This document shows positions 11,528 to 23,200 of a DNA stretch of 64,000 nt, in pieces (position 1 is the stretch's first letter; the number at the start of each line of letters is the position of its first letter). Origin of the DNA: Akebia trifoliata (Eukaryota > Streptophyta > Magnoliopsida > Ranunculales > Lardizabalaceae); assembly GCA_017979445.1 (NCBI GenBank), contig CM030716.1, positions 9,299,974-9,363,973 of the forward strand, written 5' to 3'. The notes beneath the pieces are model-generated. The model worked only from the letters and a program-made list of their open reading frames with translations, did no database searches and was not told the DNA's origin. Position numbers and translations under genes: made by a program.

Positions 11528-11936
11528 TAGGATCAAGGAACATATGAAAAAACATATGTAAAAACAATGTAATATTAATAAATTTTCAAAATATGGGTTA
11601 GAAGTTTTGGATTGAGCTGATTTTTTGTGATGATCTCTATGATGGGAAGATCATCCAAAAAAAAAAAAAAAAAGCAGTCAAATCTGAAACTTCTAACCCC
11701 ATTAAAAGTGATTTAGAATGTAAATTGTCGATTTTTTGTCAATTTTTACCAATAATTTGCAAATTACTTTTGATGGATTTAGAAGTTTCAGATTAAGCTG
11801 ATTTTTTGTGAGGATGATCTTCTCATTATAGTGAACATCCTTGCAAAAAATCAGCTCAATCCAAAACCTCTAACCTATATTTTGAAAAACCATTGTTTTT
11901 ACATATGTTTTTATATATGGCCCTTGAACCGCCCCC
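11524..11936. mobile_element. Twin-hairpin MITE in TA microsatellite, copy 1 (divergent)
   Basis: Starts GGGTTAGGATCAAGG and ends CCTTGAACCGCCCCC. Subterminal ACATATG..AAAACAATG is inverted at the other end as CATTG(TTTTT)ACATATG. Inside are two hairpins built from GGTTAGAAGTTTTGGATTGAGC-type arms. It is the most diverged of five copies and has an internal A-run at 11654-11671. Flanked on both sides by TA repeats. Confidence 0.7.
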
Positions 11937-13369
11937 ATATATATATATATATATATATACTTTTCCATTTTTGAAAAAAAAATGGAAACCAAAACTTACA
12001 AGTGTGTGGAATAGAAAGTAAATATTAACTCTCAAATATCTACTCACCACCACATGCAAATAGAAATAGTTCACTCTCATTTATGAAACATAAGACATCC
12101 TACTTGAAATGTTATGCATTAAAACATCCACACTTTAATCAATTTCTTTTCAAATTCAACCAAAATATTGAGCAACTTTCCAAATAAAGCGTACAATCAA
12201 TTTTTAATATAAAAATTAATTTTTCTTAAAATATGTGAGAAAATGATTCAAAAAGATTAAAAATAAGTTTTTGAGGCTATTAGCATAGATACGGGTGATC
12301 TATGCAAGTCCGAACAACTAAATCTAAAAAAATGCAAAATGCTGAATTTTTGTAAATGGGTCTCCAGGTGGGTTGACTGAACTCAAAGTTGGGTCAAGCA
12401 AATCCGAGAGATTTTCATTTTCCAGTTCTACATAGGGCGAATGGTCGGTTAATCGAGGTGGAAGGTGGGTCGATCGAGCTTGTTGGGTCGACTGAAATCG
12501 ATAGGAGTGCATTTTGCACTTACATATGGTGCGATTGTTTGGTCGACCAAGTAGAAGGGATTTTATTATCTTCTTTGATGATTTTTCCCCAAATTAAACC
12601 AACTCTTCAAAAATAAATTTCAAAACAAAATTCAAAAAGAAAACACATCAAATAAACGATTTTAAACATGAATTTGTAAAAAGAATAATTTTTTACCTAA
12701 TTTAAAACAAAACGTATGAGGTTTTGAATTGAAAACTACATGCATTGAAAATTATAACTATTAGAAAGGTTTAGAAGTTCCATACCTTAGATCTAAGTTG
12801 AAAAAATTCTAAAGAACGTAGAAAACTGAGTTTATTCAACGCTCTTCCTCTCCAGAGTAATTGAATATTTAATCTTTTTGATTCCCCTTGAAACTTGCAA
12901 CAAGTTGATCATTTCTCTCTTCTACGCCGAATCCTAATGGATCTTCTAAGTAGATGAAAACAAAGGTTGGATGTCAAAAAAGGCTAGGATTTTCCTCTAG
13001 GGTTTATTTCTAAAAGAAAAGAGTACGTAAGAGTTGGAAAATTCTAAAAAATTTCTTAAATTGGGTATTTATAGAATCTAGGGATGTAAATATCATTAAA
13101 AGATTTGTTTTTTTTTTTTTTTTTTTCGTTCAGTAAGTTTATGTCGTAAACTCTGAGTTTTGCGATCTTATAATTCATTTTAGTTAATTTTTCAGTGCGA
13201 ATCTAATGGTGTAGTCAAAATTTTCAACTTGAATTCTAAAAAAAAGTCTTATTTGTTTGACCTACAAATTTCCTCAAGATGTGCATTGAAAATATGGGGT
13301 AGTACAATAGTGATACTGATAGTAATAGTGGACTGAACAATCCATGCGTTGGTCTCTCATCCCTTAGTA

Positions 13370-13590
13370 GCATGGTAACTAATAGCAAAAATAATTATTA
13401 AATCATAGAGCACCATTATAGTTAGTAAATCATAGAACACCATCATAGTAACCATATTAATCATAGAACATTATCATGGTCACCAACAAAAATATATTGA
13501 AATCATAGAACTACCAACAAAAACATAAAGTACTAGTCAACAATACATAAAATGTTAGTCACAAAAACATAAGTTCCACAAACTATATAA
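13370..13590. repeat. Degenerate minisatellite (AATCATAGAACACCAT units)
   Basis: Several imperfect copies of a roughly 25-40 base unit containing AATCATAGAACACCATCAT and, further on, ACATAAAGTACTAGTCA-like units. Non-coding. It lies just beyond the candidate outer end of the gypsy LTR. Confidence 0.6.
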
Positions 13591-14099
13591 AGTCTACGAA
13601 ACATTCCATCAACAACCCTTCATATAGTTCTACCTCCACCATGTTACCATTCCATCATACTCCTCCACACCCACCCCCAAAATTCCATCATGTTCCACCC
13701 ACCACCCAGCATTCTCCCATACCAACCACAATCCTATAATTACTTATGATCAATACTACTCGGGTCAAAACCCTTACATAACTTGCATTTACCACACTTG
13801 TATTACAGACTTTGGGATACATGATCTTCATCTTCTTCGCGCTTATTATTAACTCGAGAACGTCCTGCAAGCCTCTTAAGAAGTTAGTGGAAAAACCGTT
13901 GTCGCTTCTTACCAAATTTTATAATAAGGAATCAATATGCAAGAATTTAGTTTAAGTATTTAAAAAAATATATAACTAGTACCCTTGACCATTCATTTTG
14001 ATATAGAATAAGATGGATGAAATTCACGTATGTAACTTGATATTGGCATACGGTGTAGTACTTGCTACAGAACTTGTGACATGTTTTAAAGTAAATTAA

Positions 14100-16230
14100 A
14101 ATTTGTTGATATTAAAGTATATAAAACAAAAGTTTAAAGTAGGGTAAATTCATATTGTACCCATGGTAGCCTTTCATTTTTAATGGTACACATTGCATGC
14201 ACATACAACAACCCACAAATTTGTCATTCTAAGCACAGGTAGGTGTTTCCTTCTAAGTTAACATACCACATTTGATCAGGATCGCTTTCCACAAAAAATA
14301 TGAGGTGTTAAACCTCACACTAGATAATTGTGAATTACATTTAAATGGGCTTGCAATACTGTATGTGGACGCAGGAGCAATCCATTGAATCCAAACCCAA
14401 CCTCGATTGATTTGATCTTACACTTCTGTATGATGTTCATCAACATGAAATGATATTTTTCTACATAGCAATGTCATTAGAAGATCTCAAATTTGTAAAA
14501 TCCAATTGTTGAACGACTTTGGTGTGTTATTATGACTCCATTCTCACTTAGAATTAGTGCCATACAATGCCATGTACTGATGTTCAGCTCCAATATTGTT
14601 CATCCAATGAAAAGCAAACTTTGATGCCTCCTTTAAGGCGGACATATACCCTTCAAATTATGATACCCTCCAAGCATTAACAACCCCATATACTAAATTT
14701 TGCAGATGATTTTCGTCGAAGTTCTTGTACATATGAGGCATACATAATCTATGTTTTTATCCTCTACAAAATTTTTCAACTATATTATAGGGGTCAAGGT
14801 CTCAAACAAACTTGTCTAATTTTCCTCACTTTCAGACCTTATGATGTAAATACTTATGGGGAAAAGATCATTATTTTCATCAAGTGAAGTTACATATAGT
14901 AATTCCCTTCAAAAAATACCATCAATAAAAATAATGGGCTGACAACCTATCCTGAAACCTTGCAAAGAAGCTCGAAATGCCAAACATATAGACTTGAATC
15001 TTCTATCATTGATGCTAACTCCATACCATGGTTACTAATCAATACCTGACTACATAATTCTGTAGGACTCATAATAGTTTCCATATATCAACTCCAAAGC
15101 AATTTCTCTAGCCTTCCATGTAGTCCAGTAACTGATCAAAATCCCAAATTTCTGCATCACATCTACAATAATGTGTTTTGGCTTGTATGACTTCAAATGA
15201 GTTTGAAGGGTTTGTCGTATGAATTGAGAAACACATTTAGCTCTCGCATTCTTTTGGAATTGAGTTATAGTATTCTCATAAGTGTGGATGAGGTGCATTT
15301 TACGAATCTTAAATGTGTGTCCTTCAGTAAACCAAGAAGATGCACGACATTTCCAATCGCACAATGGTGCATTCACACAGACCGTTGTGACTATAATTCT
15401 CAATCTTCACCAACTTATATTAGAAATGATTTTGAATTACGAACGCTCTTAGATGATCCCTATAAGTTTGTGCATATGAAAACTCCACAACTTCGTCGTC
15501 TTCATCATCATCACAAATTGAATAGATCTATCAGCATTTTCAATTCCAAAGAACTCGTAATCTTTATCTAACCCTTCATTTTTTTTCTTTTTTGACATGT
15601 ACTTATGTATCAGGGGTCTTTTCTCTTGTAAGAGGTGGAATTTCGTCCTTCGTTTCTACATCCTTCTCTATGAATGCGTGACTAAGATCAACAAATGATA
15701 TTCGAGATGGTCTACCTTGAGCTCAATGTGGTGCACATACAAAAGAACTACGACCTCATATCCTATGAGAAGAAGATGAAGTCAGTGGACTAGGAAACTC
15801 TTTAGGATCATATGCTGAAGATGTAGCTCCAGTAGATTGGTCAGGATATGTGGGTGCTAGAGGAGTGCAGACCTCAAATTATAGTTCCCCTATCCACCTG
15901 TGACTGAAACTTCCCTAACATCTTTCATTAAATCCCTGTCACCTTCAATGTTGTATGATTGACATCTTTCGTTCAGATATTGATTGTTGATTGTACAATC
16001 GTTATGAAACTTACATAAATCTTGGACATCTTTTACTAGGTCGAGTCTGAAAATATGTTTCTCTTCCACCCACATAATCATTACTCTTATACTTCTCGAT
16101 CCTAGCATATTGAGAAAATCTACCCTGATAATGCATGACAATATCAACAACAGTGTGTGACATGACTGTTTCAAAAAAATAGTAGCATTTCTTAACTAAT
16201 TTCGGACAATTGACCCAAATCAAAACATAG
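14100..16230 (-). mobile_element. Decayed Mutator-like (MULE) transposase
   Basis: Read right to left. 15050-15403 carries the plant MULE N-terminal region, with PKHIIVDVMQKFGILISY and a following W.ARE-ALELI..Y motif. Around 14900-15000 comes the start of the MULE catalytic core, FRASLQGFRIGCQPIIFIDG, followed by LDENNDLFPI. Further left, fragments resemble the later core and zinc-finger portion (MNNI..EHQYMALYG near 14560-14600). Stops and frameshifts are frequent. I could not identify terminal inverted repeats. Dead autonomous-type element. Confidence 0.7.
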
Positions 16231-17073
16231 GAATATAAGTTCTAAACCCTAACAAATGAGCATAAAAAAATAAAAAATAAAAAATTTAAGCCCTACATAC
16301 ATGAGATCAGTGTGTGTTGAAAACGATGGTTCGTGGTGTTGAAAACAATGAAAATTTCTTGATGATTTTGAGAGAATGGCTTGAAGACTTGAAAGACAAT
16401 GAGAATGATTTCAAGACTTGAAAACGATGACAATGGATTGAATCAGATGAGTCGAGCATGAGTTCTAACGATATTGGGGGTTTAGGGTTTCCAAAATATC
16501 TTCCATTTACGATTAGGTTTTCTGTTTGATTCAGAGTGGTGATGAGAGTAATTGAAGAAAATCAATTGAAAAAAGCATTTCTTACAAGTTTTAATAGTCC
16601 AGCTGGTAAAATCCTTCTTTTTAAACCCCAATCACCTTTAGACAAGTTTTAAGGTAACTAACATACCTTTTTAACCTCTTTTAACTTACCTATGTTTTTG
16701 AAAAGACTGGGTTTTTTTTTTTTTTTTCCAGATATCAATACTAGGATCCATGATGCATAATGATACTAAACTCCAATGACAATTCGAAGATCTAGGATTT
16801 GAATTGACGTTATTTAATTGATTCCTCCAACATTGACTCATTGTGGGTGAGATTAGAGCAAAATTAGAGAAAGAATTCCAAATGAACAAATTCAAACTTG
16901 AAAAATATCTATCTGATTCTTGAAAACTTTCAGTTAGCACTACAAGCTAAACAGACTTGTTTATATCATACCATACCTCTATTTTTTTTTTCCATCTCCT
17001 TGAGACTTTGTAAACAAGATTCTCTGGATGCCTCCTCCGATATACTCTGAAAGGTGTGGTCGTGATGTCCTCA
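16231..17073. other. Downstream region of gene A
   Basis: AT-rich DNA between the MULE relic and the stop codon of MED15-like copy A. It should contain the 3'UTR and polyadenylation site of gene A just below 17074. Repeated words around 16320-16450 (CAATGA..TTTC..GACTTGAAA) form a weak local repeat. No gene recognised. Confidence 0.5.
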
Positions 17074-17272
17074 TCACGCACACTTTTCCCAAGTACCATA
17101 TCTCGAGCTGAAGCTCCCTCCTCCATTCTGCTGTGCATACTTCAGTATAGCTGCACGGGCACAAGCATCCCAGTTCCTCGCTATCTCTTTAAGTGAAACG
17201 GGCTTTGAAAGGACGCTAAGGGCTTTATGGAACCACAACTTTGCACTCACTAATAGATCTTCATACTCCTTA
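17074..17272 (-). CDS. MED15-like: MED15-like copy A exon 11 (C-terminus)
   Basis: Acceptor TTGTGACAG. Residues 879-944: [18 protein letters not shown], then [18 protein letters not shown] and [16 protein letters not shown], stop TGA. This is the most conserved end of plant MED15a. First base completes a Ser codon begun in exon 10. Confidence 0.9.
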
Positions 17273-20200
17273 CTGTCACAACAAAAAATGAACAAATTTT
17301 CATGCCAAAAAGGGATTTTTAAATGGTCCTGTCTCATGAAAAAAAAACTGAGACTGTCTCGACCAATACTTTCTAAAACATTCTGAGACAAAAAAAAAAA
17401 AAACATTCCTGAATCATTTAAATTTTCATAGTCAATGTTGGGATCCGATGGCCGAGACAGTCTGAGATGGCACAAAACTTTATACCATGATAAAGGAAAT
17501 GTTAACCAACCAACTACTCCAAAAGACCGATCTGTTGGAGTGGGGGAGAAATATGAATATAAGAGGGTCACGGGGCACCCGAGAGTGGAGGAAAATATAC
17601 ACTCAACACTCCCCCTCACCCACAAAGGTGGAAAGAACTGAATCCATGACCTATACAAACTTAGCACTCAAATACCATGTTAACCAACCAACTACTCCAA
17701 AAGACCGATCCGTTGGAGAGGGGGAGAACTATGAATATAAGAGGGTCACGAGGCTTAACTGGGGTATGACACACCTGAAAGTTTAGGAAAATATACAGTC
17801 AGCAGGAAACAACTTAGTGGGTCACACACCATGCACTCGAATGAAACAGAGCCATGGATATAGAAAAATAAAAAATTGGGAAATCCCAGTTGACTGGGAT
17901 CCAAGAATCCATGGTAAAGAATTACGCAATGCAGATCTTGAGATCCAAGAGTTACAGTTTTAAAGGAAAAACCCCATTCTCAAATGATTACCTGATAGTC
18001 CAATTTTCCGTTGGTTCAACAGGTGAGTTATCTAAGAGTATAGGGGAACACTTCGGATATTCCGTGGAAACGAGCAACCACACACTTAGAACTGGAAACT
18101 GCTTTACCATAGAAGGAAGTAAAGAAATAAATGAACAAAAAGAAAGAATAATTAGTTTGTTATGATCACCACAAACTCAAGCTTGAAGGTTCACAAAGCT
18201 CACCATTTGAGCCAATGATCTGAAGGAACACCTGACAATTGTTCCTTGACCACCTTCAGCTATAGCTGCTGTAAGATCCCCTTCTTCATCACTAATATTC
18301 ACCACCGTATTGATTAGCTGCTGGTTTATCTCTTTGATGTCTTTCAACAGTTCATTATTAACCTGCAACAGGGGACACCCATAATTTCCCCACAACATAT
18401 GGAATAATCTCACCAAAAGAAAATGATGAAGAAAGTTAAGGGGACAAAAAACCATATTTGCGCTATGATCTGGAAAATAGGGAAAAAGATTAAGAGCCAA
18501 CATCAAAACCAGAACCTTACTCTACATGGCATAGTTCTATGATATGGTATGTCATAAGGGTGTCAATGGGTACCCAATTACTTGACATACCTGAAACCGA
18601 TTAGTTGGTTTTGGGTCTACCATTATTTTCCCAATCATTTTTGGGTCCGGTTTTGGGGAGCTATCCTAAGGACCCGATAAGAATCGGTTCTCATTCGGGT
18701 ATCCGATGGCTACCCAACTAGTAAATTTATCTTATCTTATTTATAAATTTGTGATGAAATTAGTATTGAAGTAAATGTACTTAAACTAAAATTAAAATAT
18801 AAAGAGAATGTGAAGTGTTTAATTTTTACCTTTTCTCCACATGAACATGCATTAATTTTCCACATATTATATAACTCCAACAACAAATAAATGATCCATA
18901 CCAAAACTTTCCATGATTTTATTCTCAAAAGTTTGATTTGCTTGAAGAATTCTTTGTAGATCTTAACCTTCAATTGAGTGATTAGACGTTCTCAACAACA
19001 TATTATTCAACTTCAACAACAAATAAATTATCTGCACCACAATTTTCTAGGATTTTGTTCTTAAAAATTTTGGTTGGCTTGAAGAATTCATATAACCTTC
19101 AATTGAGGAATTACAAGTTAAATTGCGACGTTTATAAATAATTGTAAAATTTATCGGATATTGACCTTTTTTTCTTATTCAAATAAACATTAACTATCTT
19201 AATGGGTACCCGGTGGGTACTCAAAGGGTATCTGGTATTTGTAGGGCCAGTTTTGGTTCCAAGGATATCATTCCTAAAACCAAAACCAATAAGAACCGGA
19301 ACCGAGATTTTATTTAGGCTCCGATTCTGGGTATATGTGGAACCAACCCCGTTGACACCCCTAGTCTATCACACATGGCCAGACCTTGTCCAATCAGTTA
19401 CTTAAATAAGTCATCCTCCCTTCCTATTCAGTAGACATTGCACACAAGCAAATATATAGCCTCCAATAAGAATACAAATAAATAACAACTCTACATATTG
19501 ATTTATAATTTATGACACATGCAGACATTACTTTGGACAACAAATATTTTCATAACTACATATATGTGTAAAACTGTATATATAAATATTTATTATTGAT
19601 TATTAATTTCTTGAAATGACAATCATTGGCACTATGGTGAGATTTTTGACTCTCAAACTGTTAAGGAGGTTTTTGACCCACTTTTAGGAGTTTGGCCTCA
19701 ACAAGTAGGCTTATTTCCCTGTTGTTAGCATGTTATGCTGTAGTTTCCTATTCAACTTGATTTGACTCTTGTTGAATTGAGTGGGATCATTTTATTGTTG
19801 AATAATGTTGGACATCAAAGGAAAGGAGCTGGCCCTTGAAGGGTAAGGGGAATAATTTTTTTCACTACTTATTCTCTTGGGCCATTTCGGGTGTGATTGA
19901 TTATTTCGATCCTATCTTCGCTCACTTGGAAGGGAAGTTAAGAAGGTTCACTCATGTGGGCCCGTATTGAAGGATCAACATCAGTCCCTTCTTCCTCGTA
20001 TCAATCATTCACAAGCCACATAGGTACATAAGATAACATGCCATTGCTCTTCATGCATTAAAAACAAATTCCTTAAATATTAAGAATGAATCTCAGGCCT
20101 TCTACCAAAAGATAAGCACATAGAGTAAAGAACTTCAATGCTTAGCATATTATATCACAAACTTAGCAATGTACCTGGACTCTAGGCCTCTTAATCCTAG

Positions 20201-23200
20201 ACTGGTTTTGAGTTGACTCCAGTTCATGTACCTCGAGACCAGCTGAATGCTTGAATCTATTATTCATGCTGTCATCTGATGATACAGCATTCACGGGCAC
20301 TTCGCTGGAGTTGAAATGACACTTCTCTGTAGCCTCCAAATTCCCATCAAAAGTAGCTCTATGTCCATTACCAAGTGTTGAGCCTCCCATCCTATCAGCA
20401 GTATGGATAGCTAAACCAAAGTCATGGATTGAGGCACTTAGTGATTTAGCTGAGACTGATTTTACCTATAAAAGTTTCAATGGTATTAGTATTGTAACCA
20501 TGCGAAAGCATATACCAAAAAAAGAGCAACACAAAGCATGGCTTCAAATCTTGTCCAAGACCAAGATGACTCGCCCGAGTCATCTCCGTATTGTCTATGA
20601 ATGAGACAGACTGACATGGTGTACCAACTGTGCCATATCTCGTGAGATTAACAATATGACTCAGCAGAGTCAACCGGGATTTTGTATATTTTATTTGAAA
20701 TAATTACTTTTTAGTATTTAAATTCATATTATCTTAAACAAAATGTGATTTCATAATTAAACATCTTCTAATCTAATTTATTTTATAAAAAAATATAATT
20801 ATTTTCATACATATATATGGGGAATGCTAACGTCCAAGACCTTATGGGGATGTTAGCATTGTCCACCACTTTATTTTCCAATAATACCTCTATTCATTTT
20901 GTCTTTTAATGAAAAAAATAGGGGTATGTTGATCTTTTTCACAATAAATGCTTGTTTGCATTAATTGCCAAATCATTTATTGCAACAAGACATTTAATTC
21001 TAAAGATTAAATGCCCTTAGCATTTGTTATTTGAGAGAAGTATTTATTATGTAAAAAGACTAATATACCATTGTCTTTTTCACTAAAAGACAAAATGGGT
21101 AAGGGTATTATTGAAAAAAAAAAGTGTTGGAGAATGCTAACATCCCCATTTGGTCTTGGACGTTAGCATTCCCTATATATATATATATGAATAAATAATT
21201 GGAAATCAAGATAAATGGTTTATCTTGTCCGAGACAACTCGGTCTCGTCCATGAACAAGACAAGACATCAAACCAAGTTTAAAAACCATGAGACAAAGAT
21301 GCCTAATAATGATATACTTAACCAACCACTTTAATTAAGCGTTCTATAGGTTGCTCAGCCTGCTCTGTTTTACTTGGCTTGGCAGACATGATTGCCGAAG
21401 TGGTACCCTCATTGCATGCTGGACTAGCAAACTCCTCAAGTAAGGAAGAGGTTGACATCTCGGGTGTGTCAAGGACAAGAGACTGGGTTTGGGATGATGT
21501 AATGTCTCCTTCTGTCTGATCAACATTTCCTGCACTTGAATGCTTAAAAACACGAGAAATATGTTGTTCAGGGTCGTCTGGTAGAGGGGATGAGACCATT
21601 GTATTTATTATGTTTGGTTGTACCGCTGGAGTCCCCAAATGGGTTGATAAAGAAGGCATGGAACCATGCTGCAAGCTTGAGACAGAAGTCGGTTGCACTT
21701 GAGGTTGTGGCCCGGGATCACCACCCTGCCGAAACCCATTGTGCAGACATACATCAAAAACAGCTGTGACCTTCTTCTCAAACGTATCCAAATATTCCTT
21801 AAAATCCTCCTTTGGAATATTAATCTCGGACCTATGTAAGATCCAAATGAAGTATTCCAAATGGAAGCGATATTTTTTGACGTTGAATTGAAGTTGTTCC
21901 GGCATTGCTATCTGTACAAAACATAACAATATACAATCAATAATCAATATCAATAAAATAAAAAAAGCAAGCACAAATAATCAAAATGAGAAGGCAACAA
22001 GAATTACAAACCGCTAACTTATGATGTATTTGTTTTTCTTTAGTAGTTGGATCACACTACAAGAAAAACAAAGGCCGGAAAAAGGAAAAGAATAAGTACC
22101 TGTTGTAATCTGACAAACTTCATGTGTAATGTGGTCAGAACGGGCAAGTACATTTCCTTCATTAATTTAAACTGCAAAGAAAATTAAAGAATTTATGCAT
22201 GGTAATTAATTTCAAATCTTAACTTGCCAGTATGAAAGTATGCAAGTGCAACATACAACAGTATCATGGACGATTGCAAGGGTTCCAATAGCAAAGATCC
22301 ATGTTATTAGAGACTCCTTTGAGTGGAACAAATAAGTAGGATTCTCAATGAGGTTTCATATCAAAAGGTGATAGTGCACAGTCCATTGGACCCATGCTCA
22401 AATCCACTTGTTAGCTGAATACATCAGGCCATAAAGAACTTCGGGTAGGATGAAAACTAAGAAAGATCACAATTTCCTTTTATCTTAGCTTCCACAAAAG
22501 CACTATCTCCACTCATGCAGTTTACAATGAAATATTGATGCAAGTGGTGATCATGCCTTATATTGTAAGGTTTATTGTAATTTTCATGTAGTATGTTGAG
22601 TACTTAAGGGTAATTTAGTAATATTACTTTTTTTTTTCTAGTTTTTAGTTCAAATGAAGGGAGTTTTGGATATTAAGTTTTGTGAGAACACCTCTTGACA
22701 GAGAGAGCTAGGGCTTGTGAACCCCTTTACTTAGTATTTTGTCTCTAATCCTCTCTATTCTCTTTCATTTTAATTTGTGTGTTCTTCTCCGATCTTTCCA
22801 TTTACTTCATTTGGTATCAAAGCCATACTTGAATCCATGATTTCGATGGGTTCTCATGACAGCAAGATGAGGACGAGGAGGTAGAGATGTTCCTGAAAGA
22901 AATCCACAAAGAGATGAAGAAATCAAGGCATTGAGAAGGCAAGTTGAGTGATTAACTCACCAATTGAATCGTTATGGTCTTTGTGAGTAACATGAGGATA
23001 GTCGTGCTTCCGAAGGTGACGAAAACCCTTTCTACAACCGTGCTCCGTGTGATGAGTTGGTTGAGAAGGGATTTGAAGCTCAAATGTTCCAAATTGGACG
23101 TGGTAGAGATCATGGAATTGAGGCCAATATACCGGATTTTCATGGGTGTCTACATCCTGATGAGTTTCTTGAATGGGTAAGTTTCGTAGAGAAATTCTTT

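Larger units (their letters stand above)
10283..13309 (-). repeat. Long gypsy 5' LTR (about 3 kb) plus primer-binding site
   Basis: The minus strand has TGGTATCAGAGC at about 10283-10295, the usual initiator-Met-type PBS in plants. The adjoining LTR end reads GGGGATACTATA and a candidate LTR start near 13309 reads TGTACTACCCC, so the tips are roughly inverted. A TATA-like CTATAAATACCC is at 13063-13074 on the minus strand. The LTR is interrupted by a TA microsatellite and a twin-hairpin MITE (11491-11960). The part at 10600-11510 is homologous to 51730-52690. Exact outer end is uncertain. Confidence 0.55.

Noticed and set aside
13370..13590. Possible CRISPR-like array of spaced repeats
   Set aside because: Units are imperfect, without constant spacers, in a eukaryotic setting; it is a minisatellite.
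15197..15571. Plus-strand 124-codon open frame
   Set aside because: Antisense to the MULE transposase N-terminal region, which has the recognisable motifs.
17435..17786. Plus-strand open frames with repeated peptide NQ(L/P)(L/T)..KDRSV
   Set aside because: They are translations of the direct repeat in intron 10; no homology and no start context.
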